Below, piece by piece: positions 26,189 through 35,859 of a stretch of 64,000 nt of DNA. The first letter of the stretch is position 1; the number at the start of each line of letters is the position of its first letter. Origin of the DNA: JBAXQQ01 sp037131695 (GTDB lineage Bacteria > Armatimonadota > Hebobacteria > CAIYQO01); the NCBI GenBank assembly GCA_964638715.1, contig CAZWZF010000012.1, forward strand, positions 42,329 to 106,328. Reading direction: 5' to 3'. The notes beneath the pieces are model-generated. The model did no database searches, was not told the DNA's origin, and was given only the letters and a program-made list of their open reading frames with translations. Both the position numbers and the translations under genes were made by a program.

Positions 26189-26340
26189 AAGTTTTGAGCT
26201 TGAACAGACTTGGTAATGTTTACAGCAGTTATGTTGAAAACACTTATATTAACAATCGGACGATTTGTTGATATAACAAGGAAGACCACAAGGGATGTTT
26301 ACACTTATAGTCGGAAAACTTTTCGAAGGAGAAGGGGAGC

Positions 26341-26502
26341 ATGAAAATATCCGATTTATGCCCACGAGTTATAGGAATACCTTTAGCTTCTTCAGTCAGG
26401 CACTGCCTTGCAGTACCAGTGGAAACCCCACGATTAGTGGGGTGCATATTAGTAGATGACACCGGTGCGGCAGCGCCTGGTTCATTTACTGCCACTGGCT
26501 GA
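26341..26502 (+). CDS. Short ORF with strong ribosome-binding site, unknown (53 aa)
   Basis: 53 codons, ATG at 26341 and TGA at 26500-26502. It is preceded by AAGGAGAAGGGGAGC, the best ribosome-binding site in this region. The product begins MKISDLCPRVIGIPLASSV, has three Cys, and ends in a small-residue tail (DDTGAAAPGSFTATG). Its base composition is clearly richer in G+C than the surrounding DNA. It could be a small peptide, even a modified-peptide precursor given the PqqD-like protein nearby. Alternatively it is structured RNA (CCCCACGATTAGTGGGG hairpin at 26427-26443) or a decayed insertion-sequence end, since the opposite strand is also open. No homology recognised. Confidence 0.35.
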   Translation: MKISDLCPRVIGIPLASSVRHCLAVPVETPRLVGCILVDDTGAAAPGSFTATG

Positions 26503-26643
26503 AACAAAAAAACATAATAAGTAAATCGCAAATTAAAATTTGCATTTTATTAACGCGGTAAATTGTAATAATTATTTACTGAGTTATTTTTAAAATTAAT
26601 AATTATTAATATTAATATTAATATAAAATTATAAAGGTAGAAT

Positions 26644-26814
26644 ATGAACACAGAGTATGAAAACATTTCGGGTTCCCGCAACAATCATGTTGCCCTAAGC
26701 TGCTATCTTAATGGCTGGATACCTATTAACATAGTAAACCTATTTAACGGGAAAACCCCCGGTAATGTTTCAACTATACATTGGTTAAATTTTATTATAG
26801 GAGAAATAGAATGA
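26644..26814 (+). CDS. Short ORF translationally coupled to the giant surface protein (56 aa)
   Basis: 56 codons starting at ATG 26644, with AAAGG about six bases upstream. Its TGA (26812-26814) overlaps the ATG of the next gene as ATGA. The sequence starts MNTEYENISGSRNNHVALSC and is not recognised. The arrangement is that of a leader peptide or a coupled small gene. A GCAACA-ATCA-TGTTGC hairpin lies inside, so an RNA leader that happens to be open is the alternative. Confidence 0.35.
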   Translation: MNTEYENISGSRNNHVALSCYLNGWIPINIVNLFNGKTPGNVSTIHWLNFIIGEIE

Positions 26815-29800
26815 AAAAACCTAAAACACCTCGTTTTATCATTGGTGTCTTAATGACACTATGCCTGTTAATGCTCCCTGCGAGCGTTAATGCTCATGCG
26901 GGAAATACTGTTAAGACAGTTCCAGGAGACTACGCCACTATTCAGGCAGCTATTAATGCCGCCGTTTCTGGTGATACCATCCTGGTTTCTGCAGGAACCT
27001 ACCATGAATCATTAATTATCCCTAAACCATTGACATTAAAATCAGTCGATGGCGCAGCAACCACCATTCTCGACGGCAACAGTGCCACCGAGAATTACTA
27101 CATGGTTAATATCAAAGCCAATAATGTAACGTTGGATGGCTTCACCATCACCAACCCCATTTATTCGGCTACTGCTGATATTTCAGGTGTGCTTATCGGA
27201 TCTGATGTTGCAACAATCGACCAACGCAAAAATAATATCCACGTCACTAAATGCACCATCAAAGACCTTGGGATTCCCAATCGGACACCAAGCTCAGGCA
27301 CCTTCGGTATCAACGTAGGTCCAGTAGACGGATTGGAAATTGACAATTGTACGGTAAAAGACATCCAGGATGGATCTCCTGACAATAATGCCATTGGCAT
27401 CTTGACTTGGGGCAACGAAGAAACACTTACTACACGTAATATTAATATCCATGATAATACTATTACAAATATAACTGTATCTGATTCATCAAGCGCCAGT
27501 ATGGGAATTGCCATTGGTTACTGCAGCGAACTGGCAACAGTTAGCAGAAACCAGGTTAGCGGTGTTGGAGATAGGGGGATATCAGTGAGCTCTTATTCCC
27601 AAAACACAGTGACGATTACCGATAATCAGGTGACTACACTAAGCACAACTGTTGGGTTATATATACCATCAAGCTACGGAGATGCTTCAGGTAACATTAT
27701 AACAGGAACTGGAACTGGTATATTGCTGAAAAACGTAACCAGCGGAACCGGTTTTGTTCTTGGTGCCACCAGTTTTGCTAATACCCTTGCTGAATATATC
27801 CGCCTGAATGGCACAACGGTTAACGTTGATGCCACCAGTTGTATCTTCACCGGAAGCCCGACCGATGGACAAATCGAAGCAAAAATCTTGCATAAGTTCG
27901 ATAATTCCGCACTCGGTCTGGTAACTGTCAAGGCACCTACAATAAGTTCCTTCAGTCCAATAAGCGGACCAGAAGGTACTGTAGTTACCATTAGCGGTTC
28001 ATTCCTCTGTGGTGCAACCGCAGTAAAATTTAATGGTAATGCCGCGACATTCACCTTCAATAAGGTGAATGAAGAAACTGGAACAATCAGCGCAACTGTG
28101 CCAGCAGGTGCAGTAACTGGTAAGATAACTGTGACCACCCCGGGTGGCGAGGTAACAAGTAGTGATAACTTCTATCTCCCGCCGACGATAAGTTCTTTCT
28201 CACCGAATCACGGTCCAATAGGCACGTCAGTCTCTATTACTGGGACGAACTTTATCGGCGTAACTCAGGTAACATTCAACAACATTCCGGCGACTGTCAT
28301 CACGGATTTAACAGCAACCTCGCTGAAAGCTACTGTGCCGACAGGTGCAACTTCCGGAAAAATCGTTGTGACGGCTCCGGGTGGAACGGCGACGAGTTCT
28401 GACAACTTCTATATTCCTACGACGATAAATGTTCCGGCAGATTACGCCACCATACAAACAGCGGTTAATGCGGCAAATCCGTATGACACCGTCCTGGTTA
28501 GCGGTGGACCGTATACCGAGAATGTAACCATAAATATCACCGGGCATTCCCGAGTCGGCTTGATAGTTAAGGCATCTGGAACAGTAGTCGTTAACGGAGG
28601 ATTTAGAATTGACAACGGTGCCAATGATGTAACTATCCAGGGATTCACCATCGATGGCGGTTATCAGTCCTGGCAAGATAAGGTTGGCGTTGAAGTTTTA
28701 GTAGCAACAGGATGTAAAGTCCTGTCCAACATTATCAAAAACGTTACTTCAGGAAGCCAGGCACGCCCTATCTTATGCGGTTACAACTCAGATAACCTGC
28801 TGGTTCAAGGCAACCGCATTCTGGCAAGTAATAAAAAAGGACTATACTTTAATCCATCGTCCGGCATCACCGTTCGCGGAAATTATTTCGAGAAAGGCAT
28901 TGGTAGCGACGGACAGAAGAATTTCCTTATCGAAAGTAACATCTTTAATGGTTGCGGTGCTGGACATGGCTATGGCGGCGATGGTCCTATCACCATCCGC
29001 AATAACGACTTCATTAATAATACCGGAACTGCAGTAACCTACTATATGGAAGGCCAACAGGCACCGGATATTATTGCGGAGAATAACTGGTGGGGCAGCG
29101 CTAACGGACCGAAAGACACAATAGGCACGGTAGAAGTAGCCACCGGCGATGCTGACCCTGGAATGGCGAATGCCTTGAATATTGCACCTGTTGGTGCACT
29201 CGGGGCAATGGTCAGTGATTCCGATGCAAATTGGAATCTGAAGACCGGCACCAATCATATCGATTATTTCCCCTGGTCCATCGCTCCGAACATCAATCAA
29301 TTGCCGACCAATATAATACTGTCAGCAAGTTCGATTGCGGAAGACAAGGCCAGCGGTTCAACGGTGGGTACATTAACTTCCACCGATCCTGATGCTGGAG
29401 ATACTTTCACTTACACGCTGGTGGGTGGAGAAGGCGCTACTGATAATGCTTCCTTCGTCATCGCGGGCGACAAACTGAATACCGCTGTTGCTTTGGATTT
29501 TGAAACAAAAAACAGCTATTCTGTTCGCATACGCACCACTGATCAGGATGGACAGTTATATGAGAAAATTTTCACCATAACTGTAGCCAATGTGAATGAA
29601 GCGCCTACTGCTATCGCCTTGACTCCCAATTCGGTCAAGGAAAATATGGCCGTTGGCACAATAGTTGGCACGCTTACTACCACGGATCCTGATAACCCGG
29701 GTGCTGGTCAAACCTTCACTTACTCAAAGGTTGCCGGATATGGTGATACCGATAACAGTTCATTCACTGTCACGAATGATGGTATAGTAAAGACTGCTGC

Positions 29801-32800
29801 CAACTTTAATTATGAAGCACAACACAGTCGCACTATCCGCGTTCGGACCACAGATAACGGTGTTCCTGCACTTTACTTTGATAAATCATTAACTATCGAC
29901 ATAATCGATGTTAATGAGTCACCAACTGATATCAAATTGTCATACGATAAAGTTGCAGAAGAACAGAATCCCGGTGCAGTAGTTGGCACATTATCTTCCG
30001 TTGACCAGGATTCTGGTACCGGAGGAAATGGCGACACCTTCACATACAGATTGGTAATTGGCACTGGCAGTACTGATAATGCTTTCTTTGCTATTTCAGG
30101 TGAGCAACTGGTGACTGCTGTCCCGTTGAATTATGAAGCACAAAAAACTTTCTCCATCCGCATACGAACCACCGATAACGGCGGTCTGTATAAAGAGAAG
30201 GTTTTGCCGGTTAGTGCAACTAATGTAAACGAGACACCGACTGATATTATGCTGTCAAAAGACAATGTTGATGAAAATAAAGTCGATGCTGTAGTAGGCA
30301 TACTATCTACTGAAGACCCGGATATTGGGGATTCCCACACTTATATGATACCAGTAGGTCCAGACTATGAGAACTACGACAACACATTGTTCTATATTGA
30401 TGGCACATCACTGAAAACTGCCGCCAGCTTCAACTACGAAGCAAAGGACAGTTACCTCATCTTGGTTCGCACCACTGATGGCGGCGGTCTGTATTATGAA
30501 GCCGAAATGACCATCAACATCAATAATGTTAACGAAGCTCCGACTGATATCACACTGACACTGGACAACAGTAAGGTTGCGGAAAACCAGGCTGCCGNNN
30601 NNNNNNNNNNNNNNNNNNNNNNNNNNNNNNNNNNNNNNNNNNNNNNNNNNNNNNNNNNNNNNNNNNNNNNNNNNNNNNNNNNNNNNNNNNNNNNNNNCAA
30701 TTATGAGGCAAAGGACAGTTATACCGTTACTGTACGGACAACCGACCAGGGTGTTTTGTCCTTCGATAAAGATTTCACTATTGATGTATCAAATGTGAAT
30801 GAAACACCTACTGATATCACACTGACACTGGACAACAGTAAGGTTGCGGAAAACCAGGCTGCCGGTACAGCGGTGGGCACACTGTCTACTACCGACCCGG
30901 ATGCTCCAAAGACCGCGCAAACCTTCACTTACACGCTGGTGAGTGGTGATATTGCATCCTTCAAAATTGTGGATGATAAACTGGTTACCAATGCTGAATT
31001 CAATTATGAGGCAAAGGACAGTTATACCGTTACTGTACGGACAACCGACCAGGGTAATATCCTGTATTGCGAGAAGGATTTCACTATTAATGTGGCCGAT
31101 GTTAACGAAGGCCCGACAGACATCGCTTTATCAGCCACTTCAATAGCGGAAGATAAGGCCAGCGGTTCTGAAATTGGCACATTATCCACCACTGACCAGG
31201 ACTCTGGTGCTGGCGGTGTTGGTGATGTTCACACTTACACTTTACCAGTTGGCATAGGCGACAATGTCTACTTCAGTATCAATGGTACTTCATTGAAGAC
31301 TGCTATCCCGTTGGATTATGAAACAACGAAGAGTTATTCAGTTACAGTTAGAACTACAGACCAGGGTGGTCTTTATTATGAAAAAGTCATCCTCATTATT
31401 GTAACTAATGTAAATGAAAAACCGACTGATATCACATTATCCAATAGCACAATTGCAGAAAATGCCGCTATCGGTACACCGATTGGATTATTAACTGCAA
31501 CTGACCAGGATGCAGGCGACAGCCATACCTTCACTTTAGTGACAGGTACCGGCAGTACCCACAATTCATACTTCAAGATTGTTGGCACCCAGTTACAAGT
31601 CAATAAAGCTTTGGATTATGAGTCGAAACCCAAAATGTATATCAGAGTAAAGGCCGAAGATGCTGGTCATCTTACATACGAAAAGGCTCTTACCATCACG
31701 GTGACAAATGTCAATGAATCACCGTATGACATTCAGTTATCACATAGTGTAGTTGCAGCAAATGAACCATCCGGTACAGTTATAGACAATTTGTCTACTT
31801 CTGACCCGGACTTCGGAGATTCCTTCACCTACTCATTTGTTGATGATGCAAATTATCCTGATAACCTGCTGTTCACCCTTAGTGATAATGTCTTGAAGAC
31901 TGGCCAAATCTTTAACTACAATGATGGTACCAGTTATACAGTTAAACTAAGGACAACTGATTTCGGTTTGTTGAATTACGAGAAGATATTCATCATCACA
32001 ATTTCCCAGCCTCATTTCCAACAGCCAGACCTGCAAATCAAAGGTCAAAATGATGCTGCATTCAAGGGTGAAGGAATTTGGAATGACGATGTCAATCAAA
32101 CCTCGACAGCCAATGCCTTAACTACTAATCCTTATACAGCAACGTACCATATATTGCTTAACAATACCGGTACATATCCTGACACATTCGCTCTCAATGG
32201 CCCTGCCGGCGAGAATGGATGGACAGTACAATACTTCACCGAAGGCGGTAGTCCTGAAGAAATTACTACAGATGTCACCAGTGCTAATGGGTATTCAGTC
32301 AATGTTACTACCCCATTAAATACTGCATCAACTACTGCCATAATGGTAAGAGTAACAGCAGCCCATACTGTTAAGGGTGGCAACTCATTTGAAGCTGCAA
32401 TCACCGCTGTATCGTCCAAAAATGTTGACGCGACAGATACGGTAATTGCAACAACAACAAAACTGCCTATCCAGAGTGTAACTATTACATCACCGGCTGC
32501 ATCTACAATGATGGCTACTACTCAAGTAACATTTACAGCTTCAGTAGTAGGTGATTTACCTGTTCAGTATAAGTTTATGGACGGAAATAATATGTTGCGT
32601 GATTTCGCAATCAGCAACACATATACATGGACGTCAACAGCAGGTAACCACACTATCAAAGCTGTAGCCCGTGAGATAGGTACAACAACAGAAGTAGTGT
32701 CAAACGGCTTAACCTACAATGTTATTGCTACCCTTTCAGCAGCAACGATGACATCATCACTGTTGAATGCTACGTCAGTTGGCGTACCAGTTACATTAAC

Positions 32801-34124
32801 TGCTGCAGCAACTGGTGGCAGTACCAACCTTAGATACAAGTTTATGGCCGGTACTTCCCTGATTAGAAGTTTCAGCAGCAGCAACACCTATACATTCACT
32901 CCGACAGTCGCAAAGACTTATAGTTTCACCGTTGTCGTAAGTGATGCAAGTGGTATTGATCCAAATGCTACTGTAACTTCACCGGCAGTAAATCTTGTAA
33001 TTAAGCCTGCTCTGTCTGCTGTTTCATTAACAACATCGCCGTTGAATGCTGTTCTGAGTGGCTTCCCGGTCACATTAACGGCTGCAGCGACTGGTGGAGT
33101 TAATGTTCAATACAAGTTCATGGATGGTACTACCCAGTTGCGTGGTTACGAAGCTGGCAACACCTTCACATTTACACCGACTGCGGCAAGAGTCTATAGC
33201 TTCACTGTTGTTGCAAAAGACCTGGGTGGCGTTGATATTAATGCTACAAAGACGTCATCAGCAGTAAGCTTCACAGTTAAGCCTGCGCTAACTACTGTTT
33301 CAGTTACAACTTTACCGTTAAATGCTGTAACCGTAGGCGTGCCAGTTGTAATAACTGCAACAACCGATGGCGGTGCCAATGTTCAGTACCAGTTTATGAC
33401 AGGTACAACTATATTGAAGAGCTTCAGCAGCAGCAACACCCTATCCTTAACACCTACAGTAGTGAAAACCTATAGTATTACTGTTATTGCAAAAGACCTT
33501 GGTGGTGTTAATCCTGCTGCCACTGTAACTTCAACACCAGCAGTAACCCTTGCAGTTAAACCTGCACTCACTGCTGTTACTATTGTGACCACCCCATCAA
33601 TTGGGTCTATGTTAGGCGTACCGGTAACTCTCACCGCAACCGCTACTGGCGGCGCCTACGTTCAGTATAAGTTCATGGATGGTACAACTATGTTACGCGA
33701 TTTCGCACCGGGTAACACATTCACCTATACACCATCCGAAGCGAGAGCTTATACTTTCACTGTTATCGCTTGTGATTTAAATAGTCTGACCCCGGGAGCA
33801 ACTGTAACATCAAATGTAAGCTTTAATATAAAAGCTCCACTCTCTGCTGCTACAGTTGTAACAGATCCAGTGGGTTCAGTAATGATTAATACTCCTGTTA
33901 CATTAACTGCAACAGCAACTGGCGGCGCCAACCTTCAGTATCAGTTTATGGCTGGCACCACTAAGTTGCGCAGTTTCAGCAGCAGCAACACCTTTACCTT
34001 TACAACACCTGGTGTAGCAAAAACATACATCATCACTGTTATTGTTAAGGATTTAGGTGGTCTTGACCCGACTGCTACTGTAACATCACCTGCGGTAACT
34101 TTACAGGTAAAAACAACTCCATAA
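26811..34124 (+). CDS. Giant secreted repeat protein: beta-helix, TIG, cadherin and Ig-like domains
   Basis: 2437 residues as assembled. A signal peptide (MKKPKTPRFIIGVLMTLCLL, cleavage near residue 30) precedes a right-handed beta-helix (35-375, starting TVPGDYATIQAAINAA). Two IPT/TIG domains follow (about 376-535), a second beta-helix (537-823), nine cadherin-type repeats (827-1733; each opens PTDI-L and ends TTDQG...NVNE), a NEW3/CARDB-like module (1733-1883) and six Ig-like repeats of about 95 residues (to the end; core YKFMDGTT). There is no sortase motif or membrane anchor. Beta-helices often bind or cleave polysaccharide, and cadherin repeats bind calcium and self-associate, so an adhesin or cell-surface glycan protein is likely. 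AGGAG precedes ATG 26811. One repeat is broken by an assembly gap. Confidence 0.85.
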   Translation: MKKPKTPRFIIGVLMTLCLLMLPASVNAHAGNTVKTVPGDYATIQAAINAAVSGDTILVSAGTYHESLIIPKPLTLKSVDGAATTILDGNSATENYYMVNIKANNVTLDGFTITNPIYSATADISGVLIGSDVATIDQRKNNIHVTKCTIKDLGIPNRTPSSGTFGINVGPVDGLEIDNCTVKDIQDGSPDNNAIGILTWGNEETLTTRNINIHDNTITNITVSDSSSASMGIAIGYCSELATVSRNQVSGVGDRGISVSSYSQNTVTITDNQVTTLSTTVGLYIPSSYGDASGNIITGTGTGILLKNVTSGTGFVLGATSFANTLAEYIRLNGTTVNVDATSCIFTGSPTDGQIEAKILHKFDNSALGLVTVKAPTISSFSPISGPEGTVVTISGSFLCGATAVKFNGNAATFTFNKVNEETGTISATVPAGAVTGKITVTTPGGEVTSSDNFYLPPTISSFSPNHGPIGTSVSITGTNFIGVTQVTFNNIPATVITDLTATSLKATVPTGATSGKIVVTAPGGTATSSDNFYIPTTINVPADYATIQTAVNAANPYDTVLVSGGPYTENVTINITGHSRVGLIVKASGTVVVNGGFRIDNGANDVTIQGFTIDGGYQSWQDKVGVEVLVATGCKVLSNIIKNVTSGSQARPILCGYNSDNLLVQGNRILASNKKGLYFNPSSGITVRGNYFEKGIGSDGQKNFLIESNIFNGCGAGHGYGGDGPITIRNNDFINNTGTAVTYYMEGQQAPDIIAENNWWGSANGPKDTIGTVEVATGDADPGMANALNIAPVGALGAMVSDSDANWNLKTGTNHIDYFPWSIAPNINQLPTNIILSASSIAEDKASGSTVGTLTSTDPDAGDTFTYTLVGGEGATDNASFVIAGDKLNTAVALDFETKNSYSVRIRTTDQDGQLYEKIFTITVANVNEAPTAIALTPNSVKENMAVGTIVGTLTTTDPDNPGAGQTFTYSKVAGYGDTDNSSFTVTNDGIVKTAANFNYEAQHSRTIRVRTTDNGVPALYFDKSLTIDIIDVNESPTDIKLSYDKVAEEQNPGAVVGTLSSVDQDSGTGGNGDTFTYRLVIGTGSTDNAFFAISGEQLVTAVPLNYEAQKTFSIRIRTTDNGGLYKEKVLPVSATNVNETPTDIMLSKDNVDENKVDAVVGILSTEDPDIGDSHTYMIPVGPDYENYDNTLFYIDGTSLKTAASFNYEAKDSYLILVRTTDGGGLYYEAEMTININNVNEAPTDITLTLDNSKVAENQAAXXXXXXXXXXXXXXXXXXXXXXXXXXXXXXXXXXNYEAKDSYTVTVRTTDQGVLSFDKDFTIDVSNVNETPTDITLTLDNSKVAENQAAGTAVGTLSTTDPDAPKTAQTFTYTLVSGDIASFKIVDDKLVTNAEFNYEAKDSYTVTVRTTDQGNILYCEKDFTINVADVNEGPTDIALSATSIAEDKASGSEIGTLSTTDQDSGAGGVGDVHTYTLPVGIGDNVYFSINGTSLKTAIPLDYETTKSYSVTVRTTDQGGLYYEKVILIIVTNVNEKPTDITLSNSTIAENAAIGTPIGLLTATDQDAGDSHTFTLVTGTGSTHNSYFKIVGTQLQVNKALDYESKPKMYIRVKAEDAGHLTYEKALTITVTNVNESPYDIQLSHSVVAANEPSGTVIDNLSTSDPDFGDSFTYSFVDDANYPDNLLFTLSDNVLKTGQIFNYNDGTSYTVKLRTTDFGLLNYEKIFIITISQPHFQQPDLQIKGQNDAAFKGEGIWNDDVNQTSTANALTTNPYTATYHILLNNTGTYPDTFALNGPAGENGWTVQYFTEGGSPEEITTDVTSANGYSVNVTTPLNTASTTAIMVRVTAAHTVKGGNSFEAAITAVSSKNVDATDTVIATTTKLPIQSVTITSPAASTMMATTQVTFTASVVGDLPVQYKFMDGNNMLRDFAISNTYTWTSTAGNHTIKAVAREIGTTTEVVSNGLTYNVIATLSAATMTSSLLNATSVGVPVTLTAAATGGSTNLRYKFMAGTSLIRSFSSSNTYTFTPTVAKTYSFTVVVSDASGIDPNATVTSPAVNLVIKPALSAVSLTTSPLNAVLSGFPVTLTAAATGGVNVQYKFMDGTTQLRGYEAGNTFTFTPTAARVYSFTVVAKDLGGVDINATKTSSAVSFTVKPALTTVSVTTLPLNAVTVGVPVVITATTDGGANVQYQFMTGTTILKSFSSSNTLSLTPTVVKTYSITVIAKDLGGVNPAATVTSTPAVTLAVKPALTAVTIVTTPSIGSMLGVPVTLTATATGGAYVQYKFMDGTTMLRDFAPGNTFTYTPSEARAYTFTVIACDLNSLTPGATVTSNVSFNIKAPLSAATVVTDPVGSVMINTPVTLTATATGGANLQYQFMAGTTKLRSFSSSNTFTFTTPGVAKTYIITVIVKDLGGLDPTATVTSPAVTLQVKTTP
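30598..30697. other. Assembly gap of 100 N inside a cadherin repeat
   Basis: Exactly 100 unknown bases. The roughly 55 bases before and after are duplicated at 30810-30864 and 31001-31055, so assembly broke in near-identical tandem repeats. In that second copy the same interval is 136 bases. Both 100 and 136 leave remainder 1 when divided by 3, so the frame would be kept if the repeat is complete, but extra whole repeats could be missing. Confidence 0.95.
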
Positions 34125-34173
34125 ACATGATTTTGTGGGAATGACAAATCTCTAACATGGATGTAAATTGAAG

Positions 34174-34205
34174 ACGCACGGTCGTAATAAAATACGACCG
34201 TGCGT
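34174..34205 (+). terminator. Terminator of the giant surface protein gene
   Basis: ACGCACGGTCGTA (34174-34186) pairs perfectly with 34193-34205 around an ATAAAA loop and is followed by TTCTTTATTATTTG. It lies 50 bases past the stop. Confidence 0.88.
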
Positions 34206-34235
34206 TTCTTTATTATTTGTTTCCATCATAATTCA

Positions 34236-34264
34236 TTGACGTATTGAACATCACATGGTAGAAT
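34236..34264 (+). promoter_or_regulatory. Promoter of the DUF4159-like gene
   Basis: TTGACG (34236-34241), a 17-base spacer and TAGAAT (34259-34264). The expected start near 34271 leaves a leader of about 35 bases before the ATG at 34305. Confidence 0.65.
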
Positions 34265-34304
34265 AACTCAATGGTTTAATAATCCTTTGTAAAGGAAAAC
34301 GTAT

Positions 34305-35672
34305 ATGGAAATCACTACATTATTGGCATTTTTACAGCTTTATGCAGCCGCCATTATAATTGGTGTAGGACTGCTGGCTGTTATTGTCTACCTGTCTACT
34401 AAAAACAAACTGCTCTTCATGTCGCTTATCAGTGCTGTAGCATTACATATATTTATCATAATTGGCATCTCTGTCGCAGGAAGTATGATAAAAGAACAGG
34501 TTGCATCAACGAAACCAACACCTCCAATGGAAATTACTATATTGCCAACACCACCTATAGAAAAAATTAAACCTGTTGAGCCAAAAGCAGATTCTCTTGA
34601 TCTGCCTAAAAAATCAAGCAATCATGACAAACGGCAAATAGATAATGATATTAATAAAACAAAAGAAATCTCTCGACCACCTACCCCGAAACGGCCAATA
34701 ACATTAAATGACTTGTTTGATAAATCGCAATTTCCAACTAATTATGATGACCCGATATCAACAAGTTCAAAAGACAACCTGAAACCAGGCGATATTGACC
34801 CGAATATTCCCATTGGAAACGGCACTGATAACGATGGCGATATTGATGGCGGTGACGTTGCTGGATTTAATGATGGCACATCAGGCGGGAAGGTCTATTT
34901 CATCACCCTAAAATGGGGTAGTGCAAATAGTGGCTGGTGCGCTAACAGCGACGGACTTAACAAACTGTTGAGCTTCGTCAGCCAGACTGTCTCCTGCCAG
35001 AAAAATATCTGGCCAATGGCAGCGGCAGACATCAGGAAAAAATATCTGATGAAAAACCTGACACCATCGTTTATATATATCTATTGCGACGAAACATTTT
35101 CGCTAAATAATGTAGATGTCACTGTATTGCGCGATTATATCAACAAAGGCGGCTTTTTATTCATGGACAGCCGTGATGAATCTATCAAGGATAAAGTGAG
35201 CCGGGAATTAGAAAAAGTCACTCCGGGGAAATTCTCGCCGATTCGCAATGATAATGCCATAAATTCATTTTTGTTCCGGTTAAACCAGCCCGGCGTTGGC
35301 CTGAACCCGGCAGCGAAAAATTATGGCATAACCAGAAATGGCCGCCTGGTAGTATTTTACACTCCCGGCAACTTTTCTTATGTTTATGCCAACTATAAAT
35401 CAAACGAGGACGACTATTTTAAAGCACAATACCAGATGGGAACCAACATAATAATGTATGCTATCCGCAAAGGCGACAGCAGCGGGCTTGAAAAAGTCGA
35501 AGGTGCAAAAACAACGTTAACAAAAACCGTGGTAGATAAAATTACCGGGATTAATACCCCTGTTCAACCAGTGACAGAAAAAGACAAATCTGTGAAATTA
35601 AAACCAGCATCAACCGGGAATAACACCGGTTATGGTGCGTTTACCGAACCTGAAGAGATAGGGATTGAATAA
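34305..35672 (+). CDS. Membrane-anchored DUF4159-like protein
   Basis: 455 residues. Two membrane segments (about 8-28 and 35-57) are followed by a proline- and lysine-rich linker (about 70-175) reminiscent of TonB-type spacers. The C-terminal globular domain (about 195-395) has the DUF4159 pattern: ITLKWGSANSGWCANSDGLN, then FIYIYCDETFSLNNVDVTVL, DYINKGGFLFMDSRDES, and a late LVVFYTPGNFSYVYANY. DUF4159 domains resemble glutamine-amidotransferase-like folds without known activity and often accompany AAA/VWA (BatA-like) genes in other genomes; none is adjacent here. AAAGGA lies about 10 bases before the ATG. It has its own promoter and is followed by a palindrome, so it is probably monocistronic. 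Confidence 0.7.
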   Translation: MEITTLLAFLQLYAAAIIIGVGLLAVIVYLSTKNKLLFMSLISAVALHIFIIIGISVAGSMIKEQVASTKPTPPMEITILPTPPIEKIKPVEPKADSLDLPKKSSNHDKRQIDNDINKTKEISRPPTPKRPITLNDLFDKSQFPTNYDDPISTSSKDNLKPGDIDPNIPIGNGTDNDGDIDGGDVAGFNDGTSGGKVYFITLKWGSANSGWCANSDGLNKLLSFVSQTVSCQKNIWPMAAADIRKKYLMKNLTPSFIYIYCDETFSLNNVDVTVLRDYINKGGFLFMDSRDESIKDKVSRELEKVTPGKFSPIRNDNAINSFLFRLNQPGVGLNPAAKNYGITRNGRLVVFYTPGNFSYVYANYKSNEDDYFKAQYQMGTNIIMYAIRKGDSSGLEKVEGAKTTLTKTVVDKITGINTPVQPVTEKDKSVKLKPASTGNNTGYGAFTEPEEIGIE

Positions 35673-35706
35673 CATTGTTATAGAATTGTGCTTTTTCCTC
35701 TACATC

Positions 35707-35736
35707 ATAGTCTGGTTACCATGGTAACCAGACTAT
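35707..35736. terminator. 30-bp perfect palindrome after the DUF4159-like gene
   Basis: ATAGTCTGGTTACCA (35707-35721) is the exact reverse complement of 35722-35736, with no loop in DNA. As RNA it makes a 13-bp stem with a four-base loop, followed by ATCTTTAATTA. Most likely a terminator, lying 35 bases after the stop. Confidence 0.65.
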
Positions 35737-35751
35737 ATCTTTAATTACGTA

Positions 35752-35781
35752 TTGACACGACAACGACCTTGCCAGTATATT
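35752..35781 (+). promoter_or_regulatory. Promoter of the CBM9-like gene
   Basis: TTGACA (35752-35757), an 18-base spacer and TATATT (35776-35781). The start near 35788 leaves about 70 bases of leader before the ATG at 35860. Confidence 0.7.
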
Positions 35782-35859
35782 GGATTTTATAAGATAACGA
35801 ATTAGGATCATTGCTCATCATAAAAAACTTTAATGCCAGAACCAGCTAAGGGAGAACAA

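Noticed and set aside
26244..26531. 95-codon minus-strand ORF considered as a TnpB tail with an omega-RNA-like hairpin
   Set aside because: The STGTARQCLTEEAKGIP phrase looked vaguely transposase-like but no zinc-finger or RuvC motif is present and no partner end was found; left only as an alternative for the short ORF.
26644..26810. A riboswitch (cyclic di-GMP type) in the leader of the giant gene
   Set aside because: The conserved GEMM core (GACGCAAAG and the closing GGTAGCCGGGTTACC-type element) is absent.
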